NCBI GenBank assembly: GCA_021786555.1
Contig: JAJYNB010000271.1
Location: 1 to 22,737 of the forward strand
Reading direction: 5' to 3'
From: Bacillota bacterium
GTDB lineage: Bacteria > Bacillota > Desulfitobacteriia > Desulfitobacteriales > JAJXUE01
DNA: 22,737 bases
The notes beneath the pieces were generated by a model, which searched no databases, was not told the origin of the DNA, and saw only the letters and a list, made by a program, of their open reading frames with translations. The translations under genes and the position numbers were made by a program. Below, piece by piece: positions 1 to 6,999 of this stretch (position 1 is the stretch's first letter; each line of letters starts with the position of its first letter).

Positions 1-8
1 GGTCCATT

Positions 9-1052
9 ATGGTCTGGTCAGGGCTAATTGCAAAATTTGGAGCATATCTGCCTGTAAACGAGAAGACACCGTCTCTTACCCTGTTGGAAGGAAATACCCC
101 GTTAATTAAGGCAGAAAACCTTTCAAGGGAGCTTGACCTAAATATTTATCTTAAATATGAGGGGCTTAACCCAACGGGTTCCTTTAAAGACAGAGGCATG
201 GTTGTTGCGGTAGCCAAAGCCTTGGAGGAAGGATCCCAGGCAATCTTATGCGCATCCACCGGAAACACTGCGGCTTCGGCTGCTGCTTATGCCGCTAGAG
301 CAGGCATCAAATGTTATGTGCTCCTGCCAGGCGGCTATGTGGCCCGGGGCAAGCTGGCTCAAGCCCTGCTTTATGGCGCAACTGCCCTTGCAGTTAAGGG
401 AAACTTTGATGAAGCTTTGAGTATCGCCCGTTCTCTTACCGCCAAACACCCCATTACCCTTGTAAACTCTGTAAATCCCTTTAGGATCGAGGGACAGAAA
501 ACTTCAGCCTTTGAGATTTGCGAACAACTGGGCAAGGCGCCTGATTTCCTTTGCATTCCTGTCGGTAATGCGGGTAATATCACGGCTTACTGGCGCGGCT
601 TCAAAGAGTTCCACCAGCTGGGCAAGATAAGCTCAAAACCTAAGATGCTGGGTTTTCAGGCCGCAGGCGCCGCGCCTATCGTATTGGGACATCCGGTGGA
701 ACAGCCGGAAACAGTGGCTACCGCCATCAGAATCGGCAACCCTGCCTCCTGGCAGTTCGCCGTCGATGCCGCCAACGAGTCTGAAGGAAAGATCAGCATG
801 GTCTCTGACGCTGAAATATTGTCAGCCTATCGGACCCTTGCAGCGAGAGAGGGCATTTTCGCCGAACCTGCTTCCGCCGCATCTTTGGCTGGTCTCATCA
901 AATATAGAGATCTTCTCCCCTCCGGCAGCACGGTGGTATGTATCCTCACCGGTAACGGGCTTAAAGACCCGGAGACTGCCCTGGAGACCGCCCCGGCTGG
1001 GCTCCAAAGCATTGAGGCTACGGAAGAAGCAGTATTGAAAGCAATTTCTTAG
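9..1052 (+). CDS. thrC: Threonine synthase
   Basis: Threonine synthase converts O-phosphohomoserine to threonine with PLP, the last step of threonine synthesis in the cytoplasm. The 347-residue protein opens with the usual short N-terminal segment (WSGLIAKFGAYLPV), then TLLEGNTPLI. The PLP lysine is K60 in GLNPTGSFKDRGM. A Ser/Thr-rich phosphate loop (CASTGNTAASAA, about residues 81-92) and a late LTGNGLKDP segment follow. This is the normal length and order for the short bacterial ThrC class. The ATG at 9 is close to the window edge, so its ribosome binding site cannot be judged and an upstream start is possible. The homoserine kinase gene starts 14 bases after the stop, so the two form an operon that probably begins with homoserine dehydrogenase outside the window. 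Confidence 0.95.
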   Translation: MVWSGLIAKFGAYLPVNEKTPSLTLLEGNTPLIKAENLSRELDLNIYLKYEGLNPTGSFKDRGMVVAVAKALEEGSQAILCASTGNTAASAAAYAARAGIKCYVLLPGGYVARGKLAQALLYGATALAVKGNFDEALSIARSLTAKHPITLVNSVNPFRIEGQKTSAFEICEQLGKAPDFLCIPVGNAGNITAYWRGFKEFHQLGKISSKPKMLGFQAAGAAPIVLGHPVEQPETVATAIRIGNPASWQFAVDAANESEGKISMVSDAEILSAYRTLAAREGIFAEPASAASLAGLIKYRDLLPSGSTVVCILTGNGLKDPETALETAPAGLQSIEATEEAVLKAIS

Positions 1053-1065
1053 GGGAGGTCTTGTT

Positions 1066-1998
1066 GTGGTATTGGTCCGCATACCGGCTTCCTCTGCTAA
1101 CTTGGGACCGGGTTTTGACTGCATGGGCGTTGCCTTAAACCTGTATAATTATATATCCATTGAACAGACCTCCGAACCTCTTAAGATAACGATGGGCGGG
1201 AAGTACAGGGAAGGCCTGCCTTTGGATGAAAGCAACCTTGTCTACCAGGCCGCCGTACATCTCTGGAAAAAGGCTGGTTTTAAACCCCAGGGAGTAGCTT
1301 TACACCTGGTCAACAACATCCCGCCCTCCAGCGGCCTGGGCAGCAGCTCTGCAGCCATCGTCGGCGGGCTTTTCAGCGGCAACCTTTTGGCCGGCTCCCC
1401 TCTGACCAAGGAAGAACTGCTGGTTCTTGCAGCGGAATTGGAAGGCCACCCCGACAATGTAGCTCCCGCTCTTTTGGGCGGTACGGTACTTGCCGTAATC
1501 CAGGAAAGTGGTCAGTGTGTTTATTGCTCTCTGGGAAGCATGGAAGGACTTAAACTCGTGGTGGTCGTGCCTGAGATGCAGCTTTCCACCGACTTGGCGC
1601 GCAGCCTGCTGCCCAGCCTGGTCCCCAGGTCCGACGCTGTCTGGAACGTGGCCCGCACCGGCTTACTCGTAGCGTCTTTGCTGACAAAAGACTATGCCTT
1701 GCTCAAGAGCGCTATGGATGACCGTTTGCATGAACCTTACCGGGCAGAAGCTATCCCTGGCATGCCTGATGTTCTGGCTGCAGCCAGAGAAGCCGGGGCT
1801 GTCTCAGCGGTGCTCAGCGGGGCAGGACCCACCCTGATTGCTTTTGTGCCTCAGTCAACCGATGAAGTGAGGGTTGGCGAGGCTATGCGCAGTGTATTTC
1901 AGGTTAACGGCTTGCAGTCTGAGATTCACTACCTTAACCCCGATCGCACCGGCACAGTTCAATTGGACAGTGACGAATTCCAGCTGGAGCAGCTATAG
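1066..1998 (+). CDS. thrB: Homoserine kinase
   Basis: Homoserine kinase phosphorylates homoserine to O-phosphohomoserine, the substrate of the threonine synthase encoded just upstream. The 310-residue protein is a GHMP-family kinase. It has the N-terminal PASSANLGPGFDCMG segment, the glycine/serine-rich ATP loop IPPSSGLGSSSAA (about residues 84-97), and the C-terminal SGAGPT motif (about residues 251-256). The GTG at 1066 was chosen because GGGGAGG at 1052-1058 sits seven bases upstream and overlaps the thrC stop codon. The gene is last in its operon and is followed by a strong hairpin at 2037-2062. Length and motif order are ordinary for ThrB. Confidence 0.95.
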   Translation: MVLVRIPASSANLGPGFDCMGVALNLYNYISIEQTSEPLKITMGGKYREGLPLDESNLVYQAAVHLWKKAGFKPQGVALHLVNNIPPSSGLGSSSAAIVGGLFSGNLLAGSPLTKEELLVLAAELEGHPDNVAPALLGGTVLAVIQESGQCVYCSLGSMEGLKLVVVVPEMQLSTDLARSLLPSLVPRSDAVWNVARTGLLVASLLTKDYALLKSAMDDRLHEPYRAEAIPGMPDVLAAAREAGAVSAVLSGAGPTLIAFVPQSTDEVRVGEAMRSVFQVNGLQSEIHYLNPDRTGTVQLDSDEFQLEQL

Positions 1999-2036
1999 CT
2001 TAACTGGCAGAATGAGATATGCATTTGCCTGCAAAA

Positions 2037-2062
2037 GGGGGCAGACCTTAAGGTCTGCCCCC
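2037..2062. terminator. Bidirectional terminator between thrB and the oxidoreductase operon
   Basis: A perfect inverted repeat: GGGGGCAGACCTT (2037-2049) pairs with AAGGTCTGCCCCC (2050-2062). It gives an 11-bp GC-rich stem closed by TTAA. It lies between two convergent genes. Read on the minus strand it is followed by TTTTGC. On the plus strand a weaker TA-rich run follows. It probably ends both transcripts. Confidence 0.85.
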
Positions 2063-2070
2063 TAAATTAG

Positions 2071-2331
2071 TTATTTTGCTTTTCTTTTCGGAGTAATAGT
2101 TATGGCGCAATCAGGGCAAACAAGTTCGCAGATCTTGCAACCTGTGCATTTGGAGTCCTCTTTCACTTGGACAGCAGGTGTACCGTACACGCCCAGCTTA
2201 TCTGACCACTCTATCACTTTGACCGGGCACTTCTCCATGCACAGCCCGCAACCTTTGCAGAGTGTGGGAAATAGGGTGAAATAGGCCTTCTCTCCCTCAA
2301 TAGTATAAGAATTGCTTTTTAAATCCATCAC
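2071..2331 (-). CDS. 2-oxoacid:ferredoxin oxidoreductase, ferredoxin-like delta subunit (2x[4Fe-4S])
   Basis: This small 86-residue ferredoxin-type protein is the electron-exit subunit of the 2-oxoacid:ferredoxin oxidoreductase encoded immediately upstream on the same strand. Two full cluster-binding motifs are visible: CKGCGLCMEKCP (about residues 25-36) and CTGCKICELVCP (about residues 63-74). Each is of the CxxCxxCxxxCP type, so two [4Fe-4S] clusters are expected. It is the last gene of the operon, 14 bases after the gamma subunit stop. GGGGGGAG (plus-strand 2338-2345) serves either GTG 2331 or the next codon, ATG 2328. A basic tail (PKRKAK) ends the protein. It is most like the KorD/VorD class rather than a free ferredoxin because of its gene position. 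Confidence 0.9.
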   Translation of the reverse strand: MMDLKSNSYTIEGEKAYFTLFPTLCKGCGLCMEKCPVKVIEWSDKLGVYGTPAVQVKEDSKCTGCKICELVCPDCAITITPKRKAK

Positions 2332-2345
2332 CGTTTACTCCCCCC

Positions 2346-2912
2346 TTAAAGCACTGCGCCAATGAGTTCCGCCCCACGCTCAAGAGCTTTGTAGTTAAGC
2401 TCTCTTAGTTCCGGGTTTTGCTCAAATTTGTAGCCCAGCTTCTTTTCCAGTGCCTTTTTCACCTGGTCCAAGGTCATTACCCCGGTGGCCTTGATCGTGG
2501 CACCCAGAATCACTACATTAAATACCCGTGGATGAAGTTCATCCTTGGCAACCTTCAGTGCCGGAATCCCCAACACCTTTACCGGAGGTCCTGGCAAATC
2601 ATCCTCTATCCCTGTTATAGAAGCATCATAAAGAAAAACGGTTTCCGGGCCCGCGTACTGGGCGCACCTTCTGACAGCCCTGTCACTGAGCGCAATTACT
2701 ATGTCCGCCTTTTCGAATTTAGGCGCTCCAATTCTTTCATCCGATATCTGGCAGAAGGCGATAGACACGCCGCCTCGCTGCTCAACTCCAAAGTTCGGGA
2801 TGTAGAGCGCTTCTTTCCCTTCATCATAGGCTGCATCTACCAGGATACCGGCAACCGACTGGACCCCTTGGCCGCCCTCCCCGGCTAGAGCAATCTTAAC
2901 CAGTTTAGCCAC
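2346..2912 (-). CDS. 2-oxoacid:ferredoxin oxidoreductase, gamma subunit
   Basis: Gamma subunit of a pyruvate/2-oxoacid:ferredoxin oxidoreductase, 188 residues. The family's N-terminal glycine signature GEGGQGVQSVAGIL is at about residues 11-24. It is followed by the typical NFGVEQRGGVS segment (about residues 40-50) and ADIVIALSD (about residues 69-77). In the multi-subunit enzymes this subunit contributes to CoA and structural interactions while the alpha and beta subunits hold TPP. The GTG start at 2912 has GGAGG seven bases upstream and begins two bases after the beta-subunit stop, so translation is probably coupled. The sequence does not tell whether the physiological 2-oxoacid is 2-oxoglutarate, a branched-chain 2-oxoacid or something else. 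Confidence 0.92.
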   Translation of the reverse strand: MAKLVKIALAGEGGQGVQSVAGILVDAAYDEGKEALYIPNFGVEQRGGVSIAFCQISDERIGAPKFEKADIVIALSDRAVRRCAQYAGPETVFLYDASITGIEDDLPGPPVKVLGIPALKVAKDELHPRVFNVVILGATIKATGVMTLDQVKKALEKKLGYKFEQNPELRELNYKALERGAELIGAVL

Positions 2913-2914
2913 AG

Positions 2915-3661
2915 CTATTCCTCCTTCGCGGGTACTTTAAGCTCTCCAACTTTAAAGTACTTGGTCATTTCGTCTTCCAGAAAACTCCAAGTGTCTTTGG
3001 CATTGGTACTCCAGTTGGTCGGACAGGTCGAAAGGGCTTCAACGAAGGAAAAACCTGTACCTGCTATTTGTGTTTCCAAGGCCTTTTTGATCATATTCTT
3101 CAGCTGTGACAGTTTCCCGACGGTACCCCTTGCGACATAAGCCCCCTCGCGGGTGATAGCCGCAACCATTTCGGGCCCCTGAGTCGGATACCCTGTTTGG
3201 CTGATTTCCCTGCCGTAAGGAGAAGTTTCTGTTTTCATGCCGGGCAGAGTAGTAGGAGCCATTTGTCCGCCGGTCATGCCGTAAACAGTATTATTAACGA
3301 GGATAGCCGTGATACGTTCATTCCTGGCGGCGGCGTTAACTAAGTGCTGGGAGCCGATGGCATAACCGCCGCCATCACCCATATAAGCTATGCCAATCCT
3401 GTCCGGGCGAGCCCGTTTAATACCTGTTATAACGGGTGTAGTGCGGCCGTGATGGGTCTGCATTGTATCAACATTGAAGAAATCATAGGCCAGAAGAGAA
3501 CAGCCAATATCACAACCAAAAACTACCCTGTCCTGAATCTGCAGTTCGTCAATGGCTAGTCCAAGGGCCTTCAAAACTAATCCGTGGCCACAACCCGGGC
3601 AAAATTTATGTCCTTTAGTCTCACGCCGCCAGCATTTTGGCATTGAAATGTCGAATTCCAC
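2915..3661 (-). CDS. 2-oxoacid:ferredoxin oxidoreductase, beta (TPP-binding) subunit
   Basis: TPP-binding beta subunit of the 2-oxoacid:ferredoxin oxidoreductase, about 248 residues. The N-terminal CPGCGHG motif is followed by GCDIGCS. The TPP/Mg site is the GDGGGYAIGSQH stretch with the downstream NNTVYGMTGGQ, and PTTLPGMKTETSPYG is typical of the KorB/VorA group. I prefer the GTG at 3661 over an in-frame TTG at 3667 because GGGAGGGG (about 3669-3676) has proper spacing only to the GTG. The gene starts soon after the alpha-subunit stop at 3676. The GMTGGQ...PTT...PYG signature fits 2-oxoglutarate or branched-chain 2-oxoacid enzymes better than pyruvate oxidoreductase, but this is family-level inference. 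Confidence 0.92.
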   Translation of the reverse strand: MEFDISMPKCWRRETKGHKFCPGCGHGLVLKALGLAIDELQIQDRVVFGCDIGCSLLAYDFFNVDTMQTHHGRTTPVITGIKRARPDRIGIAYMGDGGGYAIGSQHLVNAAARNERITAILVNNTVYGMTGGQMAPTTLPGMKTETSPYGREISQTGYPTQGPEMVAAITREGAYVARGTVGKLSQLKNMIKKALETQIAGTGFSFVEALSTCPTNWSTNAKDTWSFLEDEMTKYFKVGELKVPAKEE

Positions 3662-3675
3662 TCTCAAACCCCTCC

Positions 3676-4764
3676 CTACTTAATCAGGCTCTGGACTTTC
3701 TCAACAATTTCCTCGCTAGAAATACCTATACCGGGCCTAAACATCGGTTCAATCGGAATTGTACTGCCGTAAATTGAATCCTTGACCAGCCTGGCAAGCT
3801 GGCCTTGGGCAGATTCTACCATAAGCAATTGCTTTGCTCCTTTGATGCTCTGCTTCATGGGCTCAACCGGAAAGGGCCGCAGGGTGATCGGACGGAAGTA
3901 GCCTGCTTTAATCCCAGCCTCACGCAGTTGGCTTACCGCCACTCTGGCGGACCGGGTTACTACGCCGTGGCAGACAATTATTATCTCAGCGTCTTCACAC
4001 TCGACAGCCTCATGTTCCTCGACCTCAGGCCACATCTCCTCGTAGGCCGCTTGCAGCCCTTTAACAACCTCATAGAGTTCTTCTTCGGTATTCCGGGTAT
4101 TGGTCATATGAACAGGCGGACGGTCAACACCAGGAACCCCCTCTTTCCCAAGCGTGGGTACAGTGGGAACCATTTCTATGCCTTTGGCTTCCGGATCATA
4201 AATTGTTAGAGGCTCACGCATTTTTGCCTGATAGCCGTCAGCCAGCACAAAGGTTGGGAACCTGTGTTTCCAGGCGGTATTGAAGGCCTTAATGGTATAA
4301 TCAAACAGTTCCTGGTGGGTGGCGGTGCTGTAGACAATGCGGTAACCTTCTCCGTTGCCGCCGAAAGTGGTCAGGGTGACTTCCTGCTGAGAATAGATTA
4401 CGGTTGCGGTAGAAGGCCCACCCCTCTGTTGAATAATGAATACTGCAGGCACACGATACATTTCGGCCATGGACATTGGTTCCTGCATTAAGGTGTTCCC
4501 AGGCCCGGACGTACCTGTAAATGCCCGCGCCCCGATAATGGTACCGCCGATAGTGGTGAAGCCGGCAGAAATTTCGTCCTCGGTCTGGAGGAATTTCTTG
4601 CCATGCTTTGGAGCAAGACGGGACCAGTAGTGCATTATCTCATTTTGCGGGGTAATTGGGTAGCCATACATGATATCGGCTTGGGCTGCTAACGCGCCCC
4701 AGGCCACGACTTCATTACCCGTCATGAACACTCGCTTTTCTCCCTGAATCGGTTTTTCTGCCAT
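3676..4764 (-). CDS. 2-oxoacid:ferredoxin oxidoreductase, alpha subunit
   Basis: Alpha subunit (pyrimidine-binding and transketolase C-terminal-like domains) of the 2-oxoacid:ferredoxin oxidoreductase, about 362 residues. Visible family marks are TGNEVVAWGAL near the N-terminus, YGYPITPQNEI, the TEDEISAG glutamate segment, and TGTSGPGNTLMQE. A C-terminal domain holds FRPITLRPFP and MVESAQGQLARLV. The ATG at 4764 is chosen over an upstream in-frame GTG (4776) because AGGAGGTG overlaps that GTG and is spaced correctly for the ATG. Together with beta, gamma and ferredoxin subunits it makes a four-subunit enzyme that oxidises a 2-oxoacid plus CoA to an acyl-CoA, reducing ferredoxin. The subunit is closest in feel to KorA/VorB. 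The exact substrate is unknown. Confidence 0.92.
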   Translation of the reverse strand: MAEKPIQGEKRVFMTGNEVVAWGALAAQADIMYGYPITPQNEIMHYWSRLAPKHGKKFLQTEDEISAGFTTIGGTIIGARAFTGTSGPGNTLMQEPMSMAEMYRVPAVFIIQQRGGPSTATVIYSQQEVTLTTFGGNGEGYRIVYSTATHQELFDYTIKAFNTAWKHRFPTFVLADGYQAKMREPLTIYDPEAKGIEMVPTVPTLGKEGVPGVDRPPVHMTNTRNTEEELYEVVKGLQAAYEEMWPEVEEHEAVECEDAEIIIVCHGVVTRSARVAVSQLREAGIKAGYFRPITLRPFPVEPMKQSIKGAKQLLMVESAQGQLARLVKDSIYGSTIPIEPMFRPGIGISSEEIVEKVQSLIK

Positions 4765-4821
4765 TCCGGTTCGCACCTCCTAAAAATTTAAAGACCAGTG
4801 TAAAAGGGTTCAACACCCGTA

Positions 4822-5484
4822 TTACCAAAAAGTTCTCTGCATGTGCCGCTTCAAATACCTGACCTGTGTCCCTGTGACATCAACCTCACCCAAGTCTTCT
4901 TTTAACCCCTCGTCAGCGCAGGTAGCCACTAAGGGAAGTCCGAGCATTGAGGCTGCCCTGCTTACCACCCTTGCCCCTTCTTGCACGAACCCAACAACCG
5001 TTTCATCGCCAAGATGGCTGTTATTGATCAGACCATGTACGGGGCCCAGGGCTTTCACATAATCAACAATATCCTCTACTGAGGCAGTCATCGGTCTCGC
5101 TGTGTTTACGACCACCAAAATCTGCAAATCAGGGTCTTGCCAGGAGCCTTCCACCAGGTTCAGCGCCTTACTTCCTTTAACCCCATAACCAACGTCCATA
5201 ATCACGTGACCTGGGTTGGACAAAACCCACCGCATATCTGGCCGGACCACGGAGCCAGTCTCGCCGAACCCCAGGGTTTCGCCTGTAGTCCAGGCTATTA
5301 CATTCAGCCCTTTGGCTTTCAGCTCTTCCCGGATTGGCCTTAGGGTATAAAAAGGTTCCACAAAGTCCAAGTCGGCTAATGTAACCATTTCTTTCTCATT
5401 CAGCAGCTCCAGTGCCCTGTTGATTGCACATTCACTCTTACCACTGGCGTATTCGCCCACATAGGCTTCCACTATTCTAGGCAC
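4822..5484 (-). CDS. P-loop ATP-binding protein leading the oxidoreductase operon
   Basis: A protein of about 220 residues with a P-loop near its N-terminus (GEYASGKSE, about residues 10-18). It is followed by TLADLDFVEPFYTLR, which resembles the switch region of SIMIBI-class ATPases, and by VIMDVGYGVKGSKAL as a probable Walker B-like segment. Later come LVVVNTARPMT and GLINNSHLGDET, reminiscent of the base-recognition region of CobQ/MinD-like proteins. I do not recognise a named function. It leads the 2-oxoacid oxidoreductase operon, 57 bases before the alpha subunit, so a role in assembly, cofactor loading or regulation of that enzyme is plausible. An in-frame GTG at 5490 abuts the GGGGGAG ribosome binding site, so the GTG at 5484, five bases from it, is the better start. 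Confidence 0.75.
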   Translation of the reverse strand: MPRIVEAYVGEYASGKSECAINRALELLNEKEMVTLADLDFVEPFYTLRPIREELKAKGLNVIAWTTGETLGFGETGSVVRPDMRWVLSNPGHVIMDVGYGVKGSKALNLVEGSWQDPDLQILVVVNTARPMTASVEDIVDYVKALGPVHGLINNSHLGDETVVGFVQEGARVVSRAASMLGLPLVATCADEGLKEDLGEVDVTGTQVRYLKRHMQRTFW

Positions 5485-5501
5485 CGGCACTCCCCCATTG
5501 G

Positions 5502-5520
5502 CTCCTCATCACTGATGAGT
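5502..5520. promoter_or_regulatory. Palindromic operator candidate, copy 1
   Basis: The plus-strand element CTCCTCATCACTGATGAGT contains a 7-1-7 palindrome, CTCATCA-C-TGATGAG (5505-5519). The same 19 bases, differing only at the central base, recur at 18050-18068. This copy lies just downstream of the TATAAT of the minus-strand promoter at 5531-5559 and upstream of the ribosome binding site of the operon's first gene. A repressor bound here would block transcription. The FCD-family regulator encoded at 6998-7732 is the best candidate ligand. Confidence 0.7.
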
Positions 5521-5530
5521 GCTTAAAAAA

Positions 5531-5559
5531 ATTATAGCAGTTATCGAAAAAATCTGCAA
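5531..5559 (-). promoter_or_regulatory. Promoter of the 2-oxoacid oxidoreductase operon
   Basis: Read on the minus strand, TTGCAG (5554-5559) and a consensus TATAAT (5531-5536) are separated by 17 bases. This is a sigma-A-type promoter for the operon beginning at 5484. The expected start site falls about ten bases beyond the -10 box, at or beside the palindrome at 5505-5519. Confidence 0.6.
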
Positions 5560-5569
5560 TAGATTTTTT
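5547..5569. repeat. AT-rich inverted repeat in the divergent promoter region
   Basis: AAAAAATCT (5547-5555) is complementary to AGATTTTTT (5561-5569) with a GCAAT loop. It overlaps the -35 box of the minus-strand promoter and lies about 30 bases upstream of the aspartokinase promoter. It could be an AT-rich upstream element, a second protein site, or chance in an AT-rich stretch. Confidence 0.4.
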
Positions 5570-5595
5570 TCTTATCATAGGCTATACTTTTTTCA

Positions 5596-5624
5596 TTGTC
5601 GGTTCATTAGGTTAATGATATAAT
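5596..5624 (+). promoter_or_regulatory. Promoter of the aspartokinase gene
   Basis: TTGTCG (5596-5601) and a consensus TATAAT (5619-5624) are separated by 17 bases, giving an expected start near 5631 and a leader of about 95 bases. The leader holds short GC-rich complementary segments (for example GCAC-CGCCC-GTGC near 5685) but no hairpin followed by a T-run, and I see no lysine-riboswitch architecture. Confidence 0.65.
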
Positions 5625-5726
5625 GTCTACCAGGGGTGTAAAAGTATCCACGTTAGAAGGACTGGGCCGGGCTTCTCAATCCAGCACCGCCCGTGCCGCA
5701 ACAAAAAAGGAAGGCGATTTAAGGCA

Positions 5727-6947
5727 ATGCTAGTAGTACAGAAATATGGCGGCAGTTCCGTTGCCAATCCGGAGCGGATCCGCAGCGTGGCCGGCAGGGT
5801 TGCGGATGCCCATGCGGCGGGAGATCGAGTGGTGGTTGTAGTCTCTGCCATGGGGGATACAACCGATCAGCTGATAGATTTGGTTCATGAAATTACCGAT
5901 AAGCCTCCGGAGAGAGAGATGGACGTACTCTTGTCGACCGGAGAGCAGGTTTCGATAGCCCTTCTTGCTATGGCCCTCAAAGAACTGGGCAAGCCCGTGG
6001 TTTCGTTAACAGGCGCCCAGGCTGGAATTTTAACCGACAGTTCCCACACGAAGGCAAAGATCTTGGAGATTTCCTCTTCCCGCGTCCTCGAAGAGCTCGG
6101 CCGGGGCAATATAGTTGTGGTTGCCGGATTTCAGGGGATTGACGAGGCGGACGATATCACCACGCTCGGACGGGGCGGCTCTGACACTACAGCGGTTGCC
6201 CTTGCGGCAGCTTTTAAGGCAGACCTTTGTGAGATATACACCGATGTGGACGGCGTTTATACCACTGACCCTCGCCTGGTACCCGAAGCCAGAAAACTGG
6301 ATGTTATCTCGTATAATGAAATGCTTGAGTTAGCCAGTCTGGGGGCTGCCGTGCTTCACCCCCGTTCGGTGGAATTGGGTATGAAATACGGTATTCCCAT
6401 TCACGTCCGCTCAAGTTTCAACAATCACCCTGGAACAATCGTAAAGGAGATAAATGACACTATGGAAAAATCTCTTGCAGTGACTGGCATCGCCTATGAT
6501 CTAAACGTAGCAAAGATCGGCCTCTACGATGTTTACGACCGCCCGGGCATAGCTTATCGGCTTTTTCACGCTCTGAGTGAAGAAAAAATCAATGTGGACA
6601 TGATAATTCAAAGTGCAACCCGCGATGAGATAAATGATATCTCTTTTACGTGCTCTCAGGTTGATCTGCAAAAAGCCCTCCAGGTTATAGAGAGGCTGCT
6701 GCCGGAAATAGGAGCGAACGGATTTGCCGGTGATGACAATGTGGCTAAGGTTTCTATAGTCGGGGCTGGCATGGTCAGCAACCCGGGTGTTGCATCCATG
6801 ATGTTCAGCGCCCTCTCGGAAGAAGGCATCAACCTGGAGATGATCAGCACTTCCGAGCTCAAAGTGTCGTGCATTATTAAGGCTTCGGAGGCAGAAAGAG
6901 CCGTGACCGCCTTGCACAGGAAGTTCAACCTGGCTAAAGGCGCATAA
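5727..6947 (+). CDS. lysC: Aspartokinase (feedback-regulated, alpha/beta type)
   Basis: Aspartokinase phosphorylates aspartate, the first step toward lysine, threonine, methionine and diaminopimelate. The 406-residue protein begins with the kinase motif VQKYGGSSV (K6). The substrate and nucleotide segments are TLGRGGSDTTAVALA (about residues 146-160) and YTDVDGVYTTDPR (about residues 171-183). Two C-terminal ACT domains (about residues 260-400, with GIAYRLFHALSEEKINVDMI and GVASMMFSALSEEGINLEMI as their helices) bind the feedback effector. The length matches the Bacillus LysC/aspartokinase II type. The ATG at 5727 follows AAGGAAGG. It is a single-gene transcript with its own promoter and terminator, and its product feeds the threonine genes at the left of the window. 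Confidence 0.96.
   Translation: MLVVQKYGGSSVANPERIRSVAGRVADAHAAGDRVVVVVSAMGDTTDQLIDLVHEITDKPPEREMDVLLSTGEQVSIALLAMALKELGKPVVSLTGAQAGILTDSSHTKAKILEISSSRVLEELGRGNIVVVAGFQGIDEADDITTLGRGGSDTTAVALAAAFKADLCEIYTDVDGVYTTDPRLVPEARKLDVISYNEMLELASLGAAVLHPRSVELGMKYGIPIHVRSSFNNHPGTIVKEINDTMEKSLAVTGIAYDLNVAKIGLYDVYDRPGIAYRLFHALSEEKINVDMIIQSATRDEINDISFTCSQVDLQKALQVIERLLPEIGANGFAGDDNVAKVSIVGAGMVSNPGVASMMFSALSEEGINLEMISTSELKVSCIIKASEAERAVTALHRKFNLAKGA
6462..6947 (+). CDS. lysC: Aspartokinase beta subunit from an internal in-frame start
   Basis: Codon 246 of the aspartokinase gene is ATG (6462-6464), preceded by AAAGGAGA (6443-6450). Starting there would give a 161-residue protein made of the two ACT domains only. 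In Bacillus subtilis aspartokinase II the beta subunit arises from just such an internal start at nearly the same codon. The spacing here (about 12 bases from GGAG) is somewhat long, so the call is inference from family precedent plus the visible ribosome binding site. Confidence 0.5.
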   Translation: MEKSLAVTGIAYDLNVAKIGLYDVYDRPGIAYRLFHALSEEKINVDMIIQSATRDEINDISFTCSQVDLQKALQVIERLLPEIGANGFAGDDNVAKVSIVGAGMVSNPGVASMMFSALSEEGINLEMISTSELKVSCIIKASEAERAVTALHRKFNLAKGA

Positions 6948-6965
6948 GCCCAAACAATGATTTCT

Positions 6966-6999
6966 AAAAAACTCGGCAATCTATTGCCGAGTTTTTTTT
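6966..6999. terminator. Bidirectional terminator between aspartokinase and the regulator
   Basis: ACTCGGCAA and TTGCCGAGT pair around a short TCTA loop. The stem is flanked by an A-run on the left and eight Ts on the right (6992-6999), so it works in both directions. The regulator's stop codon (6998-7000) overlaps the T-run. Confidence 0.9.

Noticed and set aside
5625..5726. Possible lysine riboswitch before aspartokinase
   Set aside because: The leader is only about 95 bases, the L-box signature is not visible, and there is no terminator or sequester hairpin with a T-run.
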